From positions 1 to 64,000 of the forward strand of contig NZ_JPRH01000010.1 in NCBI RefSeq assembly GCF_000737705.1: a stretch of DNA of 64,000 bases, read 5' to 3'. This DNA comes from Chryseobacterium soli. GTDB lineage: Bacteria; Bacteroidota; Bacteroidia; Flavobacteriales; Weeksellaceae. The notes beneath the pieces are model-generated. The model was not told the DNA's origin and did not search any database. It saw only the letters and a list, made by a program, of their open reading frames with translations. The position numbers and the translations under genes are program-made. The first letter of the stretch is position 1; every line of letters begins with the position of its first letter. Below are positions 44,575 through 51,368 of the stretch, piece by piece.

Positions 44575-46407
44575 ATGAAATTTTATCCGTTGCTTGTTGC
44601 CGTATTGCTGGCTGGTTTTGCTGTTATGTCATTTAACCCGACCGACAAGGGAATGAAAAACGACAATACAGTTGTTAATGCTGGTTTATCTGATTTTAAA
44701 AGTAAGCTTGAACAATTGAAATCCGATGTACATCAATTTTCTGAAGACAAAATAACGGTTGAAGAGCTCCGGAAATCATTAAGCAGTACGAGAAATTCCT
44801 TTAAAGAGATTGAATTTTATGTGGCTTACCACTATCCTGAATTTACGAAAACCCATCTGAATGCAGCGCCTCTTTTTCATATAGAAGCTGCCGGAACCTC
44901 TGCTTATACACTTCCTCCAGAGGGGTTGCAGGTATTGGATGAACTGATTTTCTCTGATGAAGCAGCCAATGAAAAGGAAAAAATGAAAGAAATTACCACC
45001 TTTTTATACAACAGCTATTCGAATTTCCATCTGAGTTCTTTAAAAAACGGATTAAGCAAAGGAAATAACAAAACATTGCCGCTTCGTTTAGAACTGATAA
45101 GAATTTATACATTGGGTGTGACAGGCTTTGATACGCCCGGATCTTTACATATTTCCGAAGAAGCAAGCCATGCGCTGCTGGGAATAAAAAAATACATTAA
45201 TGACGATCCTTATTTCAAGGGATACAACATCGATAAAGCCAATTCAATCCTTACAGAAAGCAGAGAATATCTGTCAAAAAATACCGATTTTGAAACGTTT
45301 GACAGGATAGAATTTTACAAAAAATACATTCAGCCACTGTATGAGGAATTTGGGAAATGGGATGGAAGGACAGATGACCTGAAAGAATTCTCTGGTTGGA
45401 ATGTCAGTAATACCAACCTTTTCAGCAGTGATTTCCTTGATCCTTATTTCTATACCTTATTGAAATCTTCCGAAGACAATGCCGATATGAGGAATGTAGG
45501 AAAAGAGATCTTTTACGATCAGAATGTAAGCGAAAATGGGAAAATGAGTTGTGCCACATGCCACCTTCCTGAAAATGCGTTTACCGATTTAAAAGTGAAA
45601 TCCCAGACCAATGTTGAAGGAAAAACAGTGATAAGAAATTCACCCTCTTTGTACAATGCTGTTTTTGCGAAAAGATTCTTTTATGACATGCGTGCATTTT
45701 ACATCGAGCAGCAGGCGGAACATGTCATTTATAACAAAGATGAATTCAATACCAGCTATGAAAGCATCATTAAAAAATTAAAAACGAAGCCGGAATATAA
45801 AAAAGCATTCAAAAAAGCCTTTAAAGACGGGAAAATAAGTAAAGAAAACTTTTCAAAAGCATTAAGCTCTTATGTGGCTTCCCTGTATTCTTTTGAAAGC
45901 GATTTTGACCGTTTTATGAGAAATGAAAAAGAAATATCACAGGATGCTCAAAAAGGATTTAACCTGTTTATGGGAAAAGCAAACTGTGCAACCTGCCATT
46001 TTGCTCCACACTTTTCAGGATTGGTTCCGCCGTTTTTTAATGAAAATGAATCTGAAGTGTTGGGTGTAACAAAAAAGCCACTAAACCAACTTCCTGTTGA
46101 ATTAGATACAGACCGTGGAAGAGCAGACAGCCCGGTGAAAAAGGAAAAATCATGGATTTATGAAAATTCTTTCAAAACGGTTACAGTACGAAATATTGAG
46201 CTTACCAAACCTTATTTCCATAATGGAGCATTCAACACCCTGGAAGAAGTAATAGATTTTTACAATGAAGGTGGTGGAGAAGGAGCTGGGCTAAAAATGA
46301 AGAACCAGACGCTTCCTGTAGATAAATTAAACTTATCTAAACCGGAAATCAAACAGATTATTGCTTTCCTACATACTTTGACGGATATCAGCCAGGCAAA
46401 AAAATAG
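44575..46407 (+). CDS. Di-haem cytochrome c peroxidase (MauG/CcpA family)
   Basis: 610 aa, exported (signal about 1-19). Two haem c sites: Cys326-Ala-Thr-Cys-His (CATCHLPENAF) and Cys471-Ala-Thr-Cys-His (CATCHFAPH). The first 250 residues are an all-helical extension like the imelysin-related part found in Bacteroidota members; it makes the protein nearly twice the size of classical bacterial cytochrome c peroxidase. Expected in the periplasm, reducing hydrogen peroxide with cytochrome c electrons, or oxidising a protein or metal substrate as MauG does. Confidence 0.9.
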   Translation: MKFYPLLVAVLLAGFAVMSFNPTDKGMKNDNTVVNAGLSDFKSKLEQLKSDVHQFSEDKITVEELRKSLSSTRNSFKEIEFYVAYHYPEFTKTHLNAAPLFHIEAAGTSAYTLPPEGLQVLDELIFSDEAANEKEKMKEITTFLYNSYSNFHLSSLKNGLSKGNNKTLPLRLELIRIYTLGVTGFDTPGSLHISEEASHALLGIKKYINDDPYFKGYNIDKANSILTESREYLSKNTDFETFDRIEFYKKYIQPLYEEFGKWDGRTDDLKEFSGWNVSNTNLFSSDFLDPYFYTLLKSSEDNADMRNVGKEIFYDQNVSENGKMSCATCHLPENAFTDLKVKSQTNVEGKTVIRNSPSLYNAVFAKRFFYDMRAFYIEQQAEHVIYNKDEFNTSYESIIKKLKTKPEYKKAFKKAFKDGKISKENFSKALSSYVASLYSFESDFDRFMRNEKEISQDAQKGFNLFMGKANCATCHFAPHFSGLVPPFFNENESEVLGVTKKPLNQLPVELDTDRGRADSPVKKEKSWIYENSFKTVTVRNIELTKPYFHNGAFNTLEEVIDFYNEGGGEGAGLKMKNQTLPVDKLNLSKPEIKQIIAFLHTLTDISQAKK

Positions 46408-46734
46408 AGTGGACTTTTGTTAAATAGGGAAGTAAGGGATAAAATTTTTTGAATCTTAATGGTTTTTCACAAAAGACCTTAATGAAGTTTTCAGAGCTGA
46501 TTTAATATTAATTTTAACAGAACGAACTTATAGTAAATTGTAAAATGAGAATTTTTTTTAAACGGTTGTTTTTTATATATTTTCTCAAAGAGAAGTTGCG
46601 CAAAAAATAACTTTTGTAAAGTAGAGAATTTCTATCTCTTTATAATTATTTCAGTTGTCATGAAATAAATTATAATAAATCATTATATATAGAAATAATT
46701 ATTATTTTTGTTCTTCAAAAATTAATAATTAATC
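46408..46734. other. AT-rich intergenic region at the left edge of the accessory stretch
   Basis: 327 bp, no gene seen. No CTCAAAAAACGA motif occurs here. A TAnnTTTG box near the right end (46703-46710) belongs to the next gene. Confidence 0.5.
46703..46710 (+). promoter_or_regulatory. -7 box for the small Cys-rich secreted protein
   Basis: TATTTTTG matches TAnnTTTG, 24 bp before the ATG at 46735. Confidence 0.55.
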
Positions 46735-47049
46735 ATGAAAAAAGTAATTTTAATTGCTACTATTTGTATAGCAGGTTTAGTCAGTGCTAAAAATGGTGAA
46801 GAAATGAAACCAACAAAAGAAAAGAAAGAAGTTGCAAAAGCTACAGCACAAGCTGAAGAACAAGAAGAAGCTTTAAAAGCTATTAATTGTAGAACAGTTG
46901 GAATGTACGTTTGGTGCAATGACGAAATGTTATCAGATACTGTTTGTTGGGGGGAAGGCTCTGGAACAGCTACTGAAGCACAAGCTATGGCCCAAAGTCT
47001 TCACAATGCACAGTTAGTAAATGAATTTTTCTGTGGAGGGCAACCATAA
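46735..47049 (+). CDS. Small secreted cysteine-containing protein, unrecognised
   Basis: 104 aa. Signal peptide about 1-18 (LVSAK). A lysine/glutamate-rich linker (EEMKPTKEKKEVAKATAQAEEQEE) leads to a C-terminal half with four cysteines at 52, 61, 71 and 100 that could form two disulphides. I do not recognise the family. Length, leader and layout recall secreted peptides or small toxins, but nothing proves it. The GLPGLI gene follows after 41 bp and may be cotranscribed. Confidence 0.6.
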   Translation: MKKVILIATICIAGLVSAKNGEEMKPTKEKKEVAKATAQAEEQEEALKAINCRTVGMYVWCNDEMLSDTVCWGEGSGTATEAQAMAQSLHNAQLVNEFFCGGQP

Positions 47050-47090
47050 GTAGAATGCTAAAGTTGTGGCTTATTAATAATTAAAAAAAT

Positions 47091-47882
47091 ATGAAAATTT
47101 ATCTTTTACTTTTATTTTTCTCATTCGGGGTTTTATTTTCTCAATCAAGTAATATTGAATCAGAATATGAAGTAATATATAAAGTGAAAATATATCCCGA
47201 TACATTATCTAAACAATTTTCTAATGAAGAAAGTACTTCTCTATTGATAAATAACAATAAATCATTATTCAAAAGTACCCAAAAAGCGAAGAGCGATTCA
47301 ATAGCTTTAGGGATAGGAAAAAAACAATGGAGTAATGTAATTGATGGAAAAGTAATTTTAGATATGCGAAATGTTCCATCCGTAAAATTTAAAGATGAAG
47401 TTTATTTAGAGAACGGAAAACAGATTATTTATAAGGAGTTGCTTAAAACTAAATTTTCTTTTCCCTTGGAAGATCCTATTCAATGGAAAATTGAAAGTGA
47501 TACAAAAATGATTGGAAATTATTTGTGTAAAAAAGCAACAGGAAAATATAAAAAAAGAAATTATACCGCTTGGTTTACCGAATCTGTTCCAATTCCTGAT
47601 GGACCTTATATTTTTAAAGGCTTGCCAGGGTTAGTATTAGAGGTTTCCGATACTAATGATTATTTAAGTTTTTCATTAATTAGTTTGAAAAAAGTTATCA
47701 AACCTATTGTACTTATGAAAGATGTTTTTGCAACAAGTTACCTTACTTATGTAAAGGCAAGAAAAAATTTCTTAGATAATCCTGCTGGGTCTCTTTCTAA
47801 TCAAATAGGAATTCCAATTGAAAAAAAGAATATTGAAAGAATAAATAATAATGCAAGGAGATACAATAATTATTTTGATTAA
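47091..47882 (+). CDS. GLPGLI family protein (second)
   Basis: 263 aa with a signal peptide (about 1-18, ending VLFSQ). The family motif is canonical: PDGPYIFKGLPGLVLEVSD, preceded by YTAWFTESVPI. It shares domain layout with the protein at 17867-18694, but the gene is more AT-rich, with codons such as tta and ata. Function of the family is unknown. The partner gene upstream suggests that the two act together, possibly as protein and processing or folding factor; this is speculation. Confidence 0.85.
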   Translation: MKIYLLLLFFSFGVLFSQSSNIESEYEVIYKVKIYPDTLSKQFSNEESTSLLINNNKSLFKSTQKAKSDSIALGIGKKQWSNVIDGKVILDMRNVPSVKFKDEVYLENGKQIIYKELLKTKFSFPLEDPIQWKIESDTKMIGNYLCKKATGKYKKRNYTAWFTESVPIPDGPYIFKGLPGLVLEVSDTNDYLSFSLISLKKVIKPIVLMKDVFATSYLTYVKARKNFLDNPAGSLSNQIGIPIEKKNIERINNNARRYNNYFD

Positions 47883-47905
47883 ATATATCCATAATTTATA
47901 AGAGT

Positions 47906-47933
47906 AAAGCACCTGTAATTGGGTGCTTTTAAT
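47906..47933 (+). terminator. Terminator after the second GLPGLI gene
   Basis: AAAGCACC and GGTGCTTT form an 8-bp perfect stem, followed by T-rich sequence. Confidence 0.85.
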
Positions 47934-47952
47934 TTTATGAAATAAATAATAA

Positions 47953-48054
47953 TTAATTTACACTCCAGAAACAATATTTAAAGGAACCGCTAAAACTGTA
48001 TCAACATCAGACACTTATAATAACGTATATTTAGAGGTATATAAATTACTTTAA
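47953..48054 (+). pseudogene. Possible 3' remnant of a lost gene
   Basis: A 33-codon frame without a start codon ends at TAA 48052-48054. It reads TPETIFKGTAKTVSTSDTYN then NVYLEVYKLL, which looks like the end of a real protein rather than random AT-rich sequence. It lies between the GLPGLI terminator and the first cassette repeat. Low certainty. Confidence 0.3.
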
Positions 48055-48158
48055 ATACTTTATAAATAACTGAATTTAAAATAAAACTACAGCTAAAATC
48101 GTGTTGAAAACTTACGGTTATCTGTGGAGCTGGTCTTGGTTATAACAGTATAAAGAAT

Positions 48159-48174
48159 TAATCTCAAAAAACGA
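48159..48174 (+). repeat. Cassette-junction direct repeat, copy 1
   Basis: TAATCTCAAAAAACGA, identical over 16 bp to copy 2 at 48924-48939; the 12-bp core CTCAAAAAACGA recurs at 51174-51185. Copy 1 lies 14 bp before the 219-aa ORF. GTTATAA precedes it by 13 bp, as it does before copy 3 at similar spacing. Confidence 0.6.
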
Positions 48175-48188
48175 TAATAAAAAATAAA

Positions 48189-48848
48189 ATGAAGGAAATT
48201 ATTGAATATACAAACTCTGAAGATTTTAAATTTATTGGTAATCTAGTAATGTATAATTTAAATTATAATATTCTCCATTCTTATATAGAAATAGATATTC
48301 AAACTGAATTGAATGAAGAGATTAAAAAATGGAAAATTCTGGCAAAAAATCCGATCAAAATTGGTTTTTTTGAAGCTTATAATTTTGTAAACTATCGAGA
48401 AATAACATTAATGGATAAGCATCCATTACTTTACTCTGTTTGTGGTAATTCTGTTATTTGTACATTGGAAGGGATACCGATAAATAAATTTAGTTTTATA
48501 GGAGATTTGTGTGTTGAAATCGAAAATATAACAGGAAATTGGTTAACTGTAAATGAGATAATTAGCGGTTTTAAAAATTTGTTTGAAAAAAAAGATCCTC
48601 AAGGTCGATTTGAAGAATTTTCAGTAAATAATGACGAAGAAATTCTTTCCTTTCCAAAATTTCTATTCGAAACGATAAAAACTGTCTGCGAAAAACATTC
48701 AATTATCATAAAATATGTTGAAGAAATAAATAATGCATTTAATTACCAAAACCAGATCTTACTATTTGGAAATGAAATTATTACTGGAAAAAATGATTTT
48801 TTTTTAAATCAGCCTCACATTATTGCTGAAGAATTTGAACTAATATAA
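48189..48848 (+). CDS. Orphan 219-aa protein, unrecognised
   Basis: 219 aa, no signal peptide or membrane segment, acidic and rich in Ile, Asn and Glu. I recognise no family. The gene is notably AT-rich compared with its chromosomal surroundings. It is the only gene between two copies of a 16-bp direct repeat, so it looks like a self-contained cassette. Small acidic solitary proteins of this kind are sometimes immunity or anti-phage factors, but no sequence feature here supports a specific role. Confidence 0.65.
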   Translation: MKEIIEYTNSEDFKFIGNLVMYNLNYNILHSYIEIDIQTELNEEIKKWKILAKNPIKIGFFEAYNFVNYREITLMDKHPLLYSVCGNSVICTLEGIPINKFSFIGDLCVEIENITGNWLTVNEIISGFKNLFEKKDPQGRFEEFSVNNDEEILSFPKFLFETIKTVCEKHSIIIKYVEEINNAFNYQNQILLFGNEIITGKNDFFLNQPHIIAEEFELI

Positions 48849-48923
48849 GTTAAGTAGGAAAGGATATAAAGTATACTAAAAAACGTTTTTGAATTTGTAA
48901 ATTGGGATGTTAAAAATAAAATA

Positions 48924-48939
48924 TAATCTCAAAAAACGA
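48924..48939 (+). repeat. Cassette-junction direct repeat, copy 2
   Basis: TAATCTCAAAAAACGA, 76 bp after the 219-aa ORF and 198 bp before the AraC gene. It is followed by CAGCTAAAAT, a phrase also found 68 bp before copy 1. Confidence 0.6.
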
Positions 48940-49022
48940 GAATTCAGCTAAAATACTCACTTACTAGAAAGCGGTACAGATTTGCGGTACTAGGGAATTT
49001 ATACACACGTAAATACCAACAT

Positions 49023-49093
49023 TATGGCACAAAGCCACTCACTTTTGGGTAGATTGGAGCTCTTTTGTGGCATATATAAACAAGTTAGCGGTT
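49023..49093. repeat. Left palindromic element of the AraC-SDR cassette
   Basis: TATGGCACAAA near 49023 pairs with TTTGTGGCATA near 49064 (one mismatch). The element ends with GTTAGCGGTT at 49084-49093, whose exact inverse AACCGCTAAC lies at 51026-51035 on the far side of the cassette. Confidence 0.5.
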
Positions 49094-49136
49094 ATTGTAG
49101 GACACCTCACAACTATTAAGACAGGAACATTAAGAA

Positions 49137-49970
49137 ATGATTATCGACAGAAAACATTTTGACATCAATAATAAATGTGCAATTGAAAAATTAATAATCA
49201 AGCCACCAATTAGACTTGATGCAGTTTTTCAGGACGAAGCCTGTTTTACTTACCTTAAGGAAGGAGAGCTATCTCTCAGTTCACCAACTGACAACCTATC
49301 TCTTCAAATTGAGGAAAGTGTTTTATTAAGATGTGGTAACTACTTTACAAACGCAATTCAAAAACATTCTACTAAGATTTGTGAAGTTTATGCTATTCAT
49401 CTATATCCAGACATTTTGAAACAATTATACAAAAATGAATTTCCGAACTTCATAAAAAGCGATGCTCACAAGCCGTATATCAAGAAAATAGAAAAACAAA
49501 GTGTTATAACCAATTTCATCCAAAGCCTTGATTTTTATTTTGAGAACCCAAATTTGGTTACCGAGGATTTGCTTAAACTAAAAATCAAAGAACTTATTTT
49601 ATTGCTTCTTCACACTGACAAAGCAGAAAATATCATTACTTTATTTTCTCATCTATTCAATCCGAGACAAGCTAATATATTTGAAACTGTGCAAGCACAT
49701 TTGTATTCAGCTATTTCGGTAGCCGACTTAGCTAAATTGACAGGGCGAAGTTTGTCAGCATTTAAAAGAGATTTTGAAACGCAATTTAACGACACCCCAG
49801 CCAATTTCATTAAAGAAAAGAAATTGGAAAAGGCTCTTGACCTACTGCAATCAACCGAATTATCTGTATCTGAAATTTGTTACGAAGTTGGCTTTCAGGA
49901 CACTTCACATTTCACAAAGTCCTTCAAACAAAAATATAATCACTCGCCTTCCGAGTATCGTAAGAAATAG
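49137..49970 (+). CDS. AraC family transcriptional regulator
   Basis: 277 aa. The C-terminal about 100 residues hold the double helix-turn-helix: ISVADLAKLTGRSLSAFKRDF, then ELSVSEICYEVGFQDTSHF and FKQKYNHSPSEYRKK, the AraC signature. The N-terminal sensor half resembles the AraC_E-type proteins of Bacteroidota without a recognised ligand. It lies 102 bp before the SDR gene in the same direction and inside the same inverted repeats, so it most likely controls the SDR gene. Confidence 0.9.
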   Translation: MIIDRKHFDINNKCAIEKLIIKPPIRLDAVFQDEACFTYLKEGELSLSSPTDNLSLQIEESVLLRCGNYFTNAIQKHSTKICEVYAIHLYPDILKQLYKNEFPNFIKSDAHKPYIKKIEKQSVITNFIQSLDFYFENPNLVTEDLLKLKIKELILLLLHTDKAENIITLFSHLFNPRQANIFETVQAHLYSAISVADLAKLTGRSLSAFKRDFETQFNDTPANFIKEKKLEKALDLLQSTELSVSEICYEVGFQDTSHFTKSFKQKYNHSPSEYRKK

Positions 49971-50072
49971 TTGAACCATTTTTACCTGTATTTGGACTAA
50001 ATTGCCAAGTTGCGATTTGTTTTAAGTTTCATTTTTGTATTGTGATTTTTCACTTATAAAAACGATAAAAAA

Positions 50073-50999
50073 ATGAACGAAAGTATATTGATAACTGGTG
50101 CAAATACTGGGCTTGGCAAAGAGACTGCCCGCCAGCTAGCCTTGAAACAAGAAACAAAAAAGGTAATTCTTTTTTGCAGAAATCAGGCGAAAGCCGAGGC
50201 AGCAAAAAAAGACCTTGAGGAGCAAACAGGGAAAAAGATTTTTGAAATTATTATTGGGGATGTTTCGGATGCAAATTCCGTTAGAAAAGCAGTAGAAAAT
50301 ATAAAAGAACCAATTGATGCAGTAATTTTAAATGCAGGAGGAATGATTGGGAAAATGGCTGCAAAACTTACGCCTTCTGGTATGAATGAATTAGCAGCTA
50401 CAAACATTTTGGGGCACGTAATTTTAGTAGAAGAATTAATCAAAAATGACAAGTTGAAAAAAGCAGTATTGTATCCAAGTGCTGAAGCCATACCTGGAGT
50501 AAAATTGCTTGGAATGAAACCAGTTTCAATGAAGACATCATCTGTAAATGAGTTTGCTGGTGTTCTTGACGGCTCATATTTTGGCAATAAATTCGATGCA
50601 ACTCAAGCATACGGATATGTTAAATATGCAGCAACGATGTGGATGTTATCAATGGCAAGAAAATATCCCGACCTTAAATTTGTTGTTATGAGTCCGGGGA
50701 ACACGGGCGGAACTAATGCACCTGATAATTTGCCCCCGGCAATGAAATTTATGTTGAAGTATTTGATGATGCCTATTGTATTTCCATTAATTGGGGGAAT
50801 GGTGCATAAGCTGAAAGTAGGTGCAAAACGCTTTGTAGATGGTATTTCGGATGAGCAATATAAAAGTGGCATTTTTTATGCAAGTAAACAGGGTAAATTA
50901 TCAGGAGATGTGGTTGACCAAAGCACTTTTTATACAGATTTGAAAAATACTACATTTCAAGACAACGCTGACAAAGCAATTCATCATTTTATAAAATAA
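50073..50999 (+). CDS. Short-chain dehydrogenase/reductase
   Basis: 308 aa classical SDR. Cofactor motif TGANTGLG at 8-15 and VILNAGG near 92; the catalytic Tyr-x3-Lys is YGYVKYA after the serine-bearing YPSAEA region. The order fits NAD(P)-dependent oxidoreductases of the retinol-dehydrogenase or protochlorophyllide-reductase-like branch; the substrate is unknown. AraC-SDR pairs are frequent in horizontally moved material, often for detoxification of aldehydes or ketones. A palindromic element follows the stop. Confidence 0.85.
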   Translation: MNESILITGANTGLGKETARQLALKQETKKVILFCRNQAKAEAAKKDLEEQTGKKIFEIIIGDVSDANSVRKAVENIKEPIDAVILNAGGMIGKMAAKLTPSGMNELAATNILGHVILVEELIKNDKLKKAVLYPSAEAIPGVKLLGMKPVSMKTSSVNEFAGVLDGSYFGNKFDATQAYGYVKYAATMWMLSMARKYPDLKFVVMSPGNTGGTNAPDNLPPAMKFMLKYLMMPIVFPLIGGMVHKLKVGAKRFVDGISDEQYKSGIFYASKQGKLSGDVVDQSTFYTDLKNTTFQDNADKAIHHFIK

Positions 51000-51025
51000 C
51001 CATTACGAAATACGAGAAAACAACG

Positions 51026-51128
51026 AACCGCTAACAAGGGTTTTACAATAGTGGGTCTGACGAATATAGGCTCAACTTTATGCTGCTATTTAGCTTTTGT
51101 CCTATATTCGGCTGACTGAATTCTATTG
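51026..51128. repeat. Right palindromic element of the AraC-SDR cassette
   Basis: Begins with AACCGCTAAC (51026-51035), inverse of the left GTTAGCGGTT. CGAATATAGG (51061-51070) pairs perfectly with CCTATATTCG (51101-51110) around a 30-base loop; outer arms CAATAG and CTATTG (51123-51128) extend the symmetry. No protein is encoded. Confidence 0.6.
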
Positions 51129-51173
51129 CCTCACCATCGCAAAGTCCTAATCCGTTATAATTGCTATTAAAAC

Positions 51174-51185
51174 CTCAAAAAACGA
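51174..51185 (+). repeat. Cassette-junction direct repeat, copy 3
   Basis: CTCAAAAAACGA, same orientation as copies 1 and 2, after the right palindromic element and 184 bp before the PhoX-like gene. GTTATAA lies 13 bp before it. It marks the right edge of the accessory stretch. Confidence 0.55.
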
Positions 51186-51334
51186 TCAATTAAAATGCTT
51201 CTAATCAATAAACATCTTTTAAACGGTATCTTTTTTAACATAATGTTAATGTAATTAACATTGGGTTTTTGATTAATTAATACGCACTGCTATTTATTTA
51301 AAGTCTTATTAACAGAGGGGAAACGATAATAAAA

Positions 51335-51342
51335 TAGTTTTG
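51335..51342 (+). promoter_or_regulatory. -7 box for the PhoX-like gene
   Basis: TAGTTTTG matches TAnnTTTG, 27 bp before the ATG at 51369. Confidence 0.55.
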
Positions 51343-51368
51343 CAAGGTCTAATAAATCAAAATTAAAA

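Noticed and set aside
46540..46720. Possible left-hand cassette junction
   Set aside because: Searched for CTCAAAAAACGA, GTTAGCGG and their inverses; none found, only weak imperfect palindromes.
50183..50587. Minus-strand 134-aa frame within the SDR gene
   Set aside because: Shadow of SDR codons; no domain and no promoter.
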